Shown: positions 34,329 to 46,944, numbered from the stretch's first letter. The stretch is 64,000 nt of DNA from Plantago ovata (GCA_028274465.1 CM051455.1:70166985-70230984), one strand, 5' to 3'. Numbers and translations are program-made. The notes: generated by a model from the sequence alone, not told the origin.

Positions 34329-35195
34329 ATGGCAGAAGCTAGACCACTGAAGGCATGGGTACAACCCACCAAGGATCGTATGAGGGGACCGGCGATTGTT
34401 CTTTCGCCCGCAACCCGAGATCTGGAAATCAAGAACCACGTATTCCAAAAACTTCCGAGGTTCTATGGCTTATCAAGGGAAGATGTGATGGGGTACTTGA
34501 ACGATATCGATGATTTCGTCAACCAACTCCCACGACCCGGAGCTGACATAACAACGGATGAGTTGAGAATGAAGGTTTTTGCAATGGGACTTGGCGACAG
34601 AGCCAAGTCATGGCTGAGTTCTCTACCAGCCGGCTCGCTGGACACTTGGGAAAAGGTTTTTTCAGCTTTCATGGAGAAATACTTCCCACACACTCTGACT
34701 ACCGCGCTTAAGGCGCAAATCACTGGATTCAAGCAAGACTATGATGAGACCATCTACACCGTGTTCGAGAGGTTCCAAGATCTCACGAACAAGTGCCCTC
34801 ACCATGGTTTTGAACTCTCCGACCTAGTCCAACACTTCTACAATGGACTAACCTTCGAGAACCAACAAGTGGTGGATTTCCAATGCCGAGGCAATATTTG
34901 GGAGGAAACCGTGGAAGTCGTCTGGGCAGTTTTCGAAAGGCTTGCTAAGGGTTCGCAGTTCAAGGACCCAAGAGCAATGGTTAGGAGACGTGGACCAGAA
35001 GCTCCACCGACTCAAGAAGCCCCTATGTACAGGGGGAATGGGGATCAATTCGAGTGCTTTACCAACGAATTGAAGAAAGTCCTCAAGAGCGCCACCAGAA
35101 CAACTGTTTCGAACGAAGTATGCCGAATATGCAAGAACTATGGGCATGGAGCTCATATGTGTAGATCGGAGCTGGCATACGAAGATGGCAATTGG
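34329..35195 (+). pseudogene. Athila-type gag
   Basis: Start chosen at MAEARPLKAW (34329), the usual Athila position; the frame is open further up but runs into the LTR. The Retrotrans_gag core reads LPRFYGLSREDVMGYL, AKSWLSSLPAGSLDTWEKVF, KYFPHT, CPHHGFELSDLVQHFYNGL, followed by a short CRICKNYGHGAHMC zinc knuckle at about 35120-35163. A one-base indel near 35190 shifts the frame into the next segment. Gag forms the virus-like particle that carries element RNA. Confidence 0.88.
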
Positions 35196-36250
35196 GCTCG
35201 AGAGGCGAAGAAGAAGCCTTTGCTACGGAGTTTGGTACTCAAAAAGTTAGCTACGGACAAGACGGTAGGAATCCTCGAGGTGGATTCTGGAGAAGAGGAT
35301 ACCGCAACAATCAAGGATATGCACCGGCTAACCAAACTTATGGACCTAACCAAGACCGTAGCAGGCTGAACTATGGTAATGATCACTGCGAAAACCCCGC
35401 TCCGAAAGAGCCACCGAAGTCGAAGACGGCTCTACTGATGGAGAACTTGCAGAAGATGGTTGATCACACACAAAGTTTTCTCAAACGGTATGAGGAGGAT
35501 TCCGAGAAAACTAGGGCAAGGCTTGATAAGTTGGAAGAGAGCACTAGGCTTGCCCATCAAAAGATGCAAGAGTTGATCAACCGAAGAGCAAGTAAGGAAC
35601 AAGGCAACACTGAGAAGGTCGTTAGGTGCGAGTGTTGCATGAAGGAAGAACTTCTACAGGCTGAGGAAGAAGAGGAGGACCTTGGTTCTGACACAAGTGA
35701 TGAGGAGCAAGAGGATCCTGAACCACTCCCTAAAAGTTTCGATGTTAAGGTAGGGATTGGTGAGCTTGAAGTTGTCCGTGCCACACTAGACACGGGATCC
35801 TACTCAAACATAATTCCTTTGAATATGTTTGAAAAGAGTAACCTTGGAAAACTATCCGAGGAAAGGGCTATTGTGCGACTGGCGGATGGATCATTCATGA
35901 GACCCGAAGGCGTTGTGAAAAATGTGTTGGTCAAGATTGGTGAAGCATCAATATACACCAATTTCGTAGTTATGCCGGCATCTGCACCTGGGACGGGGGA
36001 TGTCATACTCTTAGGGCAAACATTCTTGACCAAACTACGCTCCGTAATGGACATCTACCAAAGAACTTGCACCATCGAGGTGGATGGCAAACAACACGTA
36101 TTGCAAGCCATACCTGATCCACCAGAGCCGCCAGATATTATTACTCACTATTGTGGTCTTGCAGCCTATATTCTTTCTTATTCACAGGTTCGCGGCATGG
36201 AAAGGAGATCAATGAAGGGGAAGACTAGTACCCGCAAAAAGAAGAGATAG
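35192..36250 (+). CDS. gag C-terminus and retropepsin
   Basis: This frame carries a Gly/Asn/Arg/Tyr-rich stretch (GGFWRRGYRNNQGYAPANQT), a predicted coiled coil (LQKMVDHTQSFLKRYEEDSE and on), an acidic linker and an aspartic protease: ATLDTGSYSNIIPLNMFE with catalytic DTG, then VILLGQTFLTK. It is the frame-shifted continuation of gag; the first residues are not a natural start. It ends at 36250 with a Lys-rich tail and no RT follows. The protease would process gag. Confidence 0.82.
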   Translation: MGSRGEEEAFATEFGTQKVSYGQDGRNPRGGFWRRGYRNNQGYAPANQTYGPNQDRSRLNYGNDHCENPAPKEPPKSKTALLMENLQKMVDHTQSFLKRYEEDSEKTRARLDKLEESTRLAHQKMQELINRRASKEQGNTEKVVRCECCMKEELLQAEEEEEDLGSDTSDEEQEDPEPLPKSFDVKVGIGELEVVRATLDTGSYSNIIPLNMFEKSNLGKLSEERAIVRLADGSFMRPEGVVKNVLVKIGEASIYTNFVVMPASAPGTGDVILLGQTFLTKLRSVMDIYQRTCTIEVDGKQHVLQAIPDPPEPPDIITHYCGLAAYILSYSQVRGMERRSMKGKTSTRKKKR

Positions 36251-39200
36251 GCGCAGACAGGAGTCGAGTCAAAGACTTAAAACAATGACGCTATCCGGGA
36301 GGCAACCTGGAATTTTTTATCGCTTTCTTTACTGCTTTTCTACATGCATTTCATTCTTGAACTATTTGCTTCTCATATGCGAATTTGTTCATGTGTGTGT
36401 CGTATATGATTTTGTTTGAGTGAGATTTTTCGAGTGGTTTTTTGAAAAAAATTAGTTTCGGGATTTAAACCGCATTTTCTGACATCGGGACCCGTCTCCC
36501 CGCATTGGGGAGCACGGGGCGAACCGCCCCACAGTCCCAGATCTTAAAAAACGCGGATTTCAACCCCAAAACCATATTTTCTTCATTCTTCTTCATCCTT
36601 ACTCCCAAATAACCCGAAAAGTGCGATTTTACTTCTAAATCTTCATAACTTCTTCGTTTCTTGACCAAATTGAGTGTTCTTTAGCTTATTTCGAAGCCTA
36701 TTACATGATCTATCATCCAAACCGATCAGATTTCATCCTAATTCGTTAGATTTGCAGATCTGAGGTATCATCTTTAAGAACCCTAATTTTCGAATTTAGG
36801 GGTTTTCTAATTTGAGCTTCAATTATGCTTGTTTGATGCATGGGTATGTTGTTTATGTGATTAGACATGTTATTTACTATCAATTGCATGCTCAATTTTG
36901 CTTGAATTGATTGATTTGGGTATTTTGCTATTAGATGATATATCTTGTTATGCATTATGTCTTTATCTTTGATTTATAGCATATGGATATGTTTATTGGT
37001 GAAATGTTGGTGGATTTGACGATAGAATGCTTATTAGTTAAGAATGAGGATTTATGCTGTTGGATTTTTTGCGCTGCTATGGTATGAATTGAAACCTTGT
37101 TATCAAGGTTATTGGTTGTCTAGTAAGAGCATGATGTGATGTATTGCATGTAGTAGTTACATTGATATGTTGCATGATGAAGTAGCTAGGCTAGACATTG
37201 CGGTTTGGGGAGTTCAATTGATGAATTTATCACTTGTGTGTCTCGCTTTTACACTAGCATATATTTGAGTCTGTTTTGAGTCGTACGAGGTGCTAATCGC
37301 TGTTTGTAGGTACCATACTAAGTGTAGGTAGTATTCCCGTATGATTGCTGTGAAGAACCATGTCAAGGAAGGTGATCTCGCTAGATGTGCGTTCGAGCCA
37401 AGGGGTTTGGCAACAACGTCGTGGATTATCCGAGAGGAGGAGTTAGAATACACCTGGAGTAAGGACTCCTATGTCTATTCATGCACCACCGAAGGGTCAG
37501 AAACCACTATTATGTCAGCACTCCATCACGAGGACTGCAGAGTTCGAGTGAACAGGAAGGCACCGGGACATTCTAGCAGCGACGGATTTGATCTTGAGTT
37601 CGCAGTTGCTAGAAGGTTCTGAAGCGCTAGCTTGGTTCCAAAACATAATGACATGGGTACCCAGAACCTTGTTGGGGTGCCCCTTGCCTGCCTCTAAAAG
37701 GAGCATAACATTGATATTGGGAGCATCAACTGTAGAGAATGTGGACAAAATTGGAGAAAAAGGTAGAAGACTTCTGAGTATCCGAACAGCTAACCGAAAC
37801 CTTCTCGTGGAGTGAACCATTGGAGGGGGAGGTCCTGATACCACTAACCTTTCCCCTTCAACAGTTCACATCCTATTGGAGGACTACAGGATGGAGAATT
37901 CCATAACAGCGGCGGTTAATCTGGAGAATTCAACCTGCCACTACAACTCTACTAGTGACGATGTGCGTGAAAGTAGTGACAATGAAGACAAGAAGGACGA
38001 TGATGATATAGATGGTTGAGTCGGTCCTGTCCAATCTTTTGATGGAACTACTGCCACTACGACAAGTCCCGATGATCATATATGAAGCTCCCAAAAGAGT
38101 CCCAATAACTCAAGAGCAGCATACTCAGCCGACCGAGGCCAAACCATGGGGTAACATCTAGTATCACATCTTATTTCCTCATTTTCTTACTGCTAGGGAC
38201 TAGCGTTAATTTCATGAGGGGGGATTGGATTTAAGTGATCTAGTATTATTAGTTTGGAGCTTGACTTTGGTAGACTGAGTATAGTACCTCGCATGCTTTA
38301 TCTCTTTGTTTGCATTTGCACGTTTACTGCTTTCTTAGATTTTTTAGGTTGCATTCATCCTAGGATTAGTTTTGCATGTTTTATATGGAGTTTATTGCCG
38401 AATTTTTTTTTGAATTTTTTATTGGGTAGATCAACTAGCTATGCCATTAATCGTATGCTTCATCTCTATGAATTTGTTTGAGGTCTTTCTCGCTTGGCTT
38501 GTCACATTTATGTATTGCACTTAGTTGAGCTAGGTAGTCTTGACATCACTTAGTGGTGTTTTCTCTACTGCGGTTCACGAAGGCCTTTATAATAGGATGA
38601 TGCATGTTAGGGTCTTATGGTTGTTTTCCCGAGTAATTATGTACCTAAGAGGCAACAAGTCTTCACCATGCTTTGAGATTGCTAAATGCCTAGGAAGGAG
38701 GTAGTGTGAGGTTGTGTGATCCTTTGTTTATAACCTATTCTTCCGAATAGGTTTGGGGAGGGGGTTACACCATCATAGACTTGTTTCTGTTTTTCATTCT
38801 TCGGATCGTGAGTTTATTTTTCCTCTTCCGTAATTTTGTACTCTAACCTATTCTTTCGAATAGGTTTGGGGAAGTCGTGTGAGTCATTTTGTTTCTTTTT
38901 TTTGTTATGCTACTGCTGGCTAGAAAAAAAAACGAAAAAAAAAAAGAAAGAAAAATTCCAGAAGAAAAAAAGAAAAAGAAAAAAAGAATCTGGAAAGAAA
39001 AAAAGAAAAAAAAGAGAAGACCCCAAAAAAAGCAAAGAAGGGTCCAAAAAATAAAGCCAAATAGCAGTTTAGCAAAGTTTGAGTCTTTTCCATTTTTCGT
39101 ATTGTTCGTAATCGTGTTTTTCTATTTTTTATCTTTTTTGTCTTGAGTGTCATCTGTTCTAGACCACCCTCGTCCTGCCATTCAGGAAGTGGTGAATAGC

Positions 39201-39640
39201 TTAAGACTTTACTTGAGAGATGGGTAGAATAGGGGAGTGTTATCTTTTATAGGGAACCCTCCTTCGTTTGATGAGAGCCAGTACTGGTTCGACCTCTTTT
39301 GAGGGAAAGTCTTATCATGGTGGAACAGCAGTAAGTCCTCAGTTTCATAGGCACGGGGCAACCATTCGTATCTTAGCATGCATCATTACGTCGTCACTGA
39401 CTAGGTCCAGGTAGAGAATGTTACGAGAGACTATCTTGTCTTGACATAAGTGCTTATATGGATATGTACAAGTCAATCGAGGTATTCTTCAACCTATATT
39501 CATGCTTTGATTTATATGGTTTTTGTTCAGATGTTATTTGGTAGATTCAGTAATTTAGTTCATTTTATTTGGCATGAAACTCCATTTTTCAGTCTTGCAT
39601 GTTTTTTGTATTAGAGTCTAGTTTAGTTGCTTGAGGACAA
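36251..39640 (+). other. long non-coding internal region of the gag-pro element
   Basis: It starts with AATGACGCTATCCGGGAGGCA, a block like those after the coding region of many Athila relatives. It contains one further GGGGCGAACCGCCCC hairpin (36516-36530), an unrecognised 93-codon frame at 37341-37622 (HVKEGDLARCAFEPRGLATT), and a purine tract. No RT, RNase H or integrase motif was found in either strand. Confidence 0.75.
38923..39055 (+). repeat. A/G-rich purine tract
   Basis: About 130 bp almost wholly A and G, repeating AAAAAGAAA-like units, with no translation value. Such tracts are common near the 3' end of Athila-like internal regions. Confidence 0.85.
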
Positions 39641-39648
39641 GCAAAGGT

Positions 39649-39663
39649 TCGGTTTGGGGAGTT
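39649..39663 (+). other. polypurine-type tract before the 3' LTR
   Basis: GGTTCGGTTTGGGGAGTT ends directly at the 3' LTR start, in the right place for plus-strand priming; it is only moderately purine-rich. Confidence 0.55.
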
Positions 39664-40935
39664 TGATGAATGTGAATTTTACACTTTCATTCGAGTCTTT
39701 TTCACCTAATTTAGCTATCCTCTATGTTAATTTAGCTATATTTTAGTACATTTTATTAGAATAGTGTCACGTTTCCCTTTAGATTTTATTTTACAGGTTT
39801 TGGTTGAAATTCGGAGATTTACGGGCAATTATATTGAAGTTTACAAGGAATTGGTGTTCCAGAAGCCTATTTGGAGTATCTGAAGGTTTCCGGATAGGAT
39901 TTGGAGTCTAGGGGCCGAATCTGGAGGTTAGAATGCCATTAGAAGTCTGAAACCGAGTCCGAAAAGGTGAAGAAATCCAAATCCGCGTCGAAAAGTGCGG
40001 AAATTCCGCGAAAAACTGGGGGGCGAACCGCCCCATGGCTCGGGCGAACCGCCCCAGAGTATTTACGGGCCTATATATAGTTGCGAGTTTTCTCTCCGAA
40101 ATTCATATCTTTCCAAGCCTTCTTTCTCACCTCTCTCTATAGTTTTAGGTAGGAACTTCCCAGGGCCTGTCCTGGGAGTTCCGTAGCTTAGGGGATACTT
40201 TTTCATAGCAGATTGGAGCGCGTAGGATCACAATCATCCGGAGATTGACAACCTTCGGTAACTTTGTATCTTACAACTTTTATCTACTTATTTTATATAT
40301 TCTTTCAATATGTTTTCTTCTATGATTGCTATTGATTGCATGCACATTATGAGTAGCTAAATTTATCGTTGGTGGTAGTATGTGAATTCTTAGCGAGGGA
40401 AGATAATCATGCTAATGGCTATATCGCGCATTATACTCCGTGTCATTGCTTTATTTCGTTGATGAGTTGAACACCAAAATTCTCGTATGTTGTATTGATC
40501 ATTATGCACACTAGGACACTTGTCGGCCAATCAGACTTAATTATCTTCGTAGTGTTGAATGATTACGGAACACAATAGGACGTTAGTTGTTGACAGGTCA
40601 GACCCATACTATCTTCGTAGTGCACAATACTTACAACAGGACCCTAGATTCATTCAAAGATCTCTATGCAAGACCGAGGAATTTATGCATGATTATCGAC
40701 CCATTATGTTAAGAAGGACCATACTATCACCAACCTCCATTATCTGCTTGAAAACCCCCTATCGCTTTTTATCTGCTGTTTTATATTTTCTTATTAAATA
40801 GATAAAGCTAGTTATAGTTCTGAGAGAACGACACTCGAGTCATTCTGCTGCTACACTACAGTTTTCGTTGTAGTTGTGGATTGCCTTTGGCTAAATTACA
40901 AATATTATTTGATTGAACCCTGACAACGTTCATCA
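39664..40935 (+). repeat. 3' LTR of the gag-pro element
   Basis: Nearly identical to the 5' LTR, with a 21-bp expansion that doubles the GGGGCGAACCGCCCC hairpin (40020-40034 and about 40042-40055). Confidence 0.95.
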
Positions 40936-41718
40936 CTGGGCCATATAGATTGACACACACATATGAAGTTTACATAGTCAATGGCTTGAGATTCCACACG
41001 GTTCGCCATTCTAACTCGGCCATGGCAACCACCAACTCAGGGGTTTCTATCAATGCAGCAGATACAGGATCACCTGACATGTTTGATTTCTACTGGAAGT
41101 TGAAACGAGTCATTAGACTTGAATACCCCGGAACGCCTAAGAAAAGGGTCTTCCTCTTCGAAGTTAATTGGTATGATCCTACTCCAAAAGGTACAAGGAT
41201 GAATGAGCAGAGTGAATCGGTTGACATTAACTTGAAGAGGAAGTATAGGAAGTATGAACCTTTTATCTTGGCTACTCAAGCACGCGAGGTGATGTATCTT
41301 CCATATCCCACCTTGAAACGGTCCCAAAATGACTGGGTGGCTCCTATCCATATACATGCACGCTCCAAGGTGGAGTACATTGAGGATGATGACTCAACGA
41401 CTAACTCCTACCAAGAAGCAAGTGTGGACTTGGGTGCACTTGATAGGAACCCCGTTCATGTCATGGATGAAGTCATACATTTTCACGATGGCACATTTGT
41501 GGACTTAGCCACAGGCGATGAAGAGGGTACAAACTATACTTACATGTATTGTCTGTGTGGTTTATTTATTTATGCACTAAGTACGGAAGTTTTATTAATT
41601 ACTAAATAAGTTGCAATTGATGTGTACATATGAACTTACATCTTTCATTTTGTATGGTTTCTTTGTCTTTGCAGATCCCCTCCTTGGTCAACTTCAGCCT
41701 CCCATGCCAGCTGTGTGA
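40936..41718 (+). pseudogene. CACTA transposase 3' portion (DUF4216 region)
   Basis: Resumes the transposase exon after the LTR insertion: GPYRLTHTYEVYIVNGLRFH, then the DUF4216 domain with FFYWKL-like DFYWKLKRVIRLEY, FLFEVNWYDP and KYEPFILATQAREVMYLPYP. A GT-AG intron (about 41527-41674) leads to a short last exon ending DPLLGQLQPPMPAV at the TGA at 41716-41718. This part is open, unlike the 5' portion. Confidence 0.85.
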
Positions 41719-42199
41719 TTCACAATGCCTTAGAGCTATCATGGTACGTTTACAAACTGGTTCATTAGTGTGAGTGGTATGTTAGCCACTGTATGTGTTT
41801 GGGTGATATGTTAGTCACCATGTGTTAGTGAATTTAGGGCTATGTGAGTTGTATGTTGACTCAGGTTCAATCTTTTAACTTTCTCCTTTTAATTTTGTTT
41901 TTACAGGCATGTTTGTGTAGATTGGGATCCTTTGGACTTGGAATTGTTACTTTGCGATGTTGGATTATTAGAGTTAGCAATTGCATGCATTTTAACAAGT
42001 TTAGAATCTTCGACACCTTATATACATTCGTGTGCAATGAACTTCCAACATTTTTCTATTTATATTAATGATTTTTCACCATTTTGAGTTTACTTTATGA
42101 CTCGTTTCAATGAGGATTATGGACAATTGATGTATATATTGTATGTACATGTTTTGGTATTATAAATTGTCTATCAAAATAGGGAGAAATTTTTTTTTT
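41719..42199. other. CACTA 3' untranslated and intergenic part
   Basis: No recognised gene between the transposase stop and the subterminal repeats. AT-rich. Confidence 0.5.
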
Positions 42200-42608
42200 T
42201 AACCCTCCAGATTTAGCGACGGATGATGTTATCCGTATCTATATATAGCGACGGATTATGTTATCCGTCTCTATATATAGAGATAGATGAAATTATCCGT
42301 TGCTAAAGAGCTTGAACCACGTCTAGACACCTGTCGCTCCGTTTAGTGACGGATAAGTTTATATATGGAGACGGATAAGTACTCCGTCACAACTTTGGTC
42401 AACGATGAAGTTCGCGACGGATCGTTTAATCCGTCGCTGAAAACAACGACGGATCATATTATCCGTCGCTTATTTCATTAGCGACGCCACTTTTCGCGAC
42501 GTCCTATTTAGCGACGGAGTCTCCGTCGCTAATGCCTGTTAGCGACGGATCGGGCCTGAATAGCGACGGATGGATCCATCCGTCGCTAAATACGTTTTTC
42601 TTGTAGTG
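42200..42608. repeat. 3' CACTA subterminal repeats and terminus
   Basis: About fourteen copies or variants of TTAGCGACGGAT / ATCCGTCGCTAA in alternating orientation, mirroring the 5' end, finishing with CTTGTAGTG. Confidence 0.92.
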
Positions 42609-42611
42609 CAA

Positions 42612-43472
42612 ACCGCCTTTGAAACAATAATCGAGGCATGTACTTGCACAGTTTCCTTAAAGCAATTACGCCATCTCACCTATGGTGCTTAGAGACGTCG
42701 AGCGCTTGCCTCCGAGGATACAACGATTAACTAAAACCACTAGCCGCACAAGCTAGCAGTTTCCGGCAAACTGAAACTAGTGCTCGGTTTATGCAGATAA
42801 GGGACGGAAGAAGAACAGTCGAAGAAAGTGTTTGCTGTGTGTTCTCTTCTCACTGATTCAGAGACCATTTATAGATGAGGAATCATGTGTAACATCTCAG
42901 AGAATTAAAAATCTGTAACTGTTAGCTACTAATGCTAGATTTGATTACAAAATCAAATCTGCAATAATGTAGCAACAAATTCTCTGTAACTCCTTGTCAG
43001 TTACAAAACTTTGAACTCAAAAGTTTCTGGAGAGGTCTACCGAACCGGATGCAAAAGGTGGCTCGCGCGAGCCAGCCGGTTTTAGTTCAAACCAGTCCGA
43101 CATTCGCGCCTCACGTCGTGTACAAATCTGGCCAGGATTTGCACCCCCCCTGTGCACCCGCGTAGAGAGTTCTTGAGACATTTAGCTTTTCAACATGAAC
43201 ATCAAGTGTAAGCTCTTGTCTTATATACTAGTAAAACCTTTTGCATTTTTCCAATGTGGGACAAACCCACTCAAGCTTCCAACTTTGAGCAATTCTTCCT
43301 CACTAACCCAATGTCCGTTTTGAGCATGCAATATATCAATTCGAAGCTCTTATTTCATAGCTTTCGACTATATATTTACTTTTCTCAATTAACAAGTAAT
43401 TAAGAAATGATATATGTAAATATGCCCCTCTAGGCATTATTTACTTCATTGTTTTTCTTCAATAATTCCAAC
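42612..43472 (-). repeat. possible 3' LTR of the Tork-like element
   Basis: Non-coding sequence lying directly downstream (on the minus strand) of the RNase H end at 43536. Its right edge, ATTCCAACA, could be the LTR start TGTTGGAAT on the minus strand. Together with 29109-29181 it would form an LTR of about 0.93 kb split by CACTA. The identity rests on position and termini only. Confidence 0.4.
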
Positions 43473-43535
43473 AATAACAACATACAAAACCTGCAAATTA
43501 GAGAAAATTTCTAAAATATACATCTAAATTCAGGT

Positions 43536-43815
43536 TCACAGGTTCACAGCAAAGTCAGACAACACGTTTGAATTCCATAAAGAGGGAACATGATGAACAC
43601 GAACCGCACCACGGGCAACCTTTTCACGAACAAAATGTATATCTAACTCGATGTGCTTTGTACGCTGATGCTGGACGGGATTGCCGGTGAGATAAATTGC
43701 AGAGACATTGTCACAGTAGACAAACGTAGGCTTGCGCACTAGACACAGAAGCTCAAGGAGAAGATTCCGGAGCCAGCATGACTCGGCCACAACATTAGCA
43801 ACGCCACGATACTCG
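43536..43815 (-). pseudogene. Tork-like copia RNase H C-terminal end
   Basis: The minus strand reads EYRGVANVVAESCWLRNLLLE, then YCDNVSAIYL, QHQRTKHIELDIHFVREKVA, the end of a copia RNase H. The upstream part of RNase H is missing: the next Tork sequence at 54700 begins with RT residues ending YAVQQVCL, so about 90-100 codons are lost at the site now holding the plus-strand element. Confidence 0.88.
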
Positions 43816-45908
43816 TGATAGTGTATATGTCCTAGAGACAGTCCTTACTAAGGGCATGGTGCCCTTGTAGAGGATATATATGTACTATTACACAGGTCAA
43901 CGTAATATAATATATGTTTGCTTCATTTACTGTAGAGTATCGCTTTCATATTTATATTACACCAGGCTGCAGCATGTCATATCTTTATTGCTGTCTGTAT
44001 TGATATTGAACATGTCCCCTCGGATAGATGACCGATCACACAGTTAGTGGGAGCTATGTGAGTTATCATCTATCCCAAACTCTCCCTATAGTCGTGGTAC
44101 ATCTCGGATGTGGGGGTCTGAATGAACCTGACAAGACTAGTATGCGTGGAGGTTATACTTGTTGGAGCAAGTGTGAGCCGATCCCACGGCCACGGAACGG
44201 ATTGTTGGACAATCAAGGAACGTTCCCTTAACTGCGCATAGTTGTTCGAAGAAGCTTTATCGAACAATGGAAGTACCCACCGGACACTCCCGTCGATGTA
44301 TACTCTACACCGACGTGTCTATGGGAACCGGTGAGTTGTCGAAGTGATGCCATTCGTCCTTTGCACTTACAGGACTTTATCATCACATTTGTTGCTCCAT
44401 ATCCTTGGTGGACCCGTCGATGTCAGCTCTGAATAAGCAGTTGACCTAAGACACGATCCAGGATTATGGCTAAATACAAATGGGGGTGATAAGTGATTCT
44501 GTGAAGGATTCATCTCTCAAGTGTAGCACAGGAGAGCACTGCTCGTAGTCTGCATAGTTGTGTTGGTAAAGTCACTGGCCAGTGCAAATGATATATTATG
44601 ATGGTCATAAGTATATCTTAACCAAACAACTCCCTGAGACGCCCGTGGATGTATTATTGGGATAGACACTTCATCGATCCTAGATACATCCGAGCAAGTC
44701 AGATGAAGGGACGTTACCATCGCCGCGTTGAGCGCAACAGGCTTCGCAACGAAAGGGTTAGCTTTGAGAAACCTCTCAAACGTCCTCGCGTATTAATACT
44801 GCAAATGGAACCGTCTAGGAATTCCATGTTGCCTAGTCTAGGACTTGCTTAATACGGTGAGGCCCTATGGGTCACACTATGTGGTGATTCAGCCTATCAG
44901 GATATCCTTGAAGATGGAATCGCAATTAATTTGTAATTAATTGTGATTGATAGATTATAATTGATTTGGAATTAATTATAATAATTGGTGGCTCAATTAA
45001 TGATTTGGGATTATTAATTGAATTGGCTAAGTAATTGTATTTTATGTAAATACAATTAAAGATTATATTTTGGAAATATAATGGAGGTTTGATTGTAAAG
45101 GATATGTTAATTTAGAATTAACATATGCACTTGGGCAAAAATCTACTTGGAGTTTGGATTGCCTTAGAAATATATGTGGGTCCCAAAAGTGGGACCCACA
45201 TCCCGTAGGACAGGCGCGCGCGCGCGCGTGGCAGAATAGGGGAAGGAGTTCGACTCCTTCCTCTATTAGAAGTCCAAGGGATAAGTTATATTTTCCTGAT
45301 TGAGTTTTGATTTGATTGGGAATGAATCTAGACTTGATATTGGTTTCCTTGTGCGATAAGAATTAGATTCTTATTCCTTTACGAAGTCTAATTGCTTATG
45401 CTTTAGGCTTCTATAGACTACTATATATAGTAGACTATTGGAGAGAGTTTGACATACGATTTTACGTGTGATTTTGATACACAGTTATTCTACCCAGTTT
45501 TCTTAGAGAAAATAAAAACTCTCCCCTCCTCCCTTAGCCTCACGCGCGCGCACACCGCCACCGGAGGGAATTGCCGCCCCGTCTTCTTGGTCACATAAAG
45601 AATATCCTAGCATTCTTCCGATAGGCTGTTCATCCGTGGATACCAAGGTTGAGGTTCTAGGAGCTGGAAACTAACTCTTATTGTCTTGCAGATATACAGA
45701 GTATTGTAGATATCTTCGACTTCGACGAAGGAGAAGATACACCGGAATATTACGAAGACTTGGAAGCTGCTATGGAAGTAAGGTTAGTCTTCTAATTGAC
45801 GTGTTTATATATATACGACATATGCATAATCAATTAACCGGTATGTTAAGAAAATTTTTAAAATTCCGCTGCGTACCCTAGGGGTAACTCTGACCATATT
45901 TTCTTACA
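43816..45908 (+). repeat. 5' LTR (2,093 bp)
   Basis: TGATAGTGTATATG to TTTTCTTACA. Palindromic TATA region CTACTATATATAGTAG at 45418-45433, followed by AAAATAAAA near 45508, fitting a promoter and poly(A) signal. It differs from the 3' LTR at many positions in its first 200 bp, including CATGGTGCCCTTGTAGAGG. Confidence 0.93.
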
Positions 45909-45909
45909 G

Positions 45910-45921
45910 TGGTATCAGAGC
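45910..45921 (+). other. primer-binding site
   Basis: TGGTATCAGAGC, complementary to initiator tRNA-Met, one base after the 5' LTR. Confidence 0.96.
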
Positions 45922-46084
45922 TTGGTTAATTGATTACGTATATACGTATATATATTGTATGATTTTGTAGATATGTGGATGCAATTGATTCTATGATGAA
46001 TTCGATTTTCAAAAGTTTTGTTTTTTATATAAATTTAGAATTTATATTTTTCAAAAAAAAAAAATTTAAATATATATATTTTTT

Positions 46085-46494
<410 letters not shown>

Positions 46495-46944
46495 CGGGTT
46501 GGACCCAAAATCGAGTTTTGAAAGTTTTGAGGATTGAATTTTATATTTGGAATATAAATATGATTTAATTGTAATTGTTTTAAACTAGAGGCGTTAAATT
46601 TAATTAGTATAAAGTTAAAAGGCTTATTTGTAATTTATCAATTTATTGTTTATTGCACATTAGTCCTTCTACTTTTGAATTTTAGATTTAACACCTCTAA
46701 GGTTTTTAAAATTACAATTAAGTCCTTCGAATTTTTGAAAATTGCTACTTGGTCAATAAAATTTTCGAATGTTCAATCTAGTCCAAATTTTCAATTATTT
46801 CATAGAGATTATAAGTATGGGATTCTAATTTTCATAATGAAATTATGAAGTCATTTGTCATCCACATAGGCTACTACTTGTTTCATATGCTCAATATGCT
46901 ATTGTTTGACAATGCATGTTTAAATACCATGTTTTTACATTCCG

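Larger units (their letters stand above)
33014..40935 (+). mobile_element. non-autonomous Athila-type LTR retrotransposon (gag-pro only), 7.9 kb
   Basis: Two LTRs of 1,251 and 1,272 bp with TGATGAA...TTCATCA ends enclose gag and protease, then 3.4 kb without pol. Flanks ATGGG (33009-33013) and CTGGG (40936-40940) form a 5-bp duplication with one mismatch inside the CACTA transposase exon. The LTRs differ by about nine point changes plus a 21-bp insertion, so the insertion is recent. No RT, integrase or recognisable primer-binding site is present, so it must depend on another element's enzymes. Confidence 0.9.
29182..42608 (+). mobile_element. CACTA (En/Spm) transposon, 13.4 kb with nested LTR element
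   Basis: The ends are CACTACAAGAAA on the left and its complement TTTTTCTTGTAGTG on the right, with a perfect 3-bp duplication CAA (29179-29181, 42609-42611). Subterminal regions are full of direct and inverted TTAGCGACGGAT repeats. A TNP2-type transposase gene fills the interior. An Athila-type LTR element (33014-40935) sits inside an exon; without it the CACTA element is about 5.5 kb. Confidence 0.96.

Noticed and set aside
37341-37622. 93-codon frame in the non-coding part of the gag-pro element
   Set aside because: No recognised motif and no partner copy to show conservation; mentioned only within the element's internal region.
38836-39153. Lys-rich and Phe-rich frames on both strands
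   Set aside because: Product of the A/G-rich tract in the Athila-type internal region.
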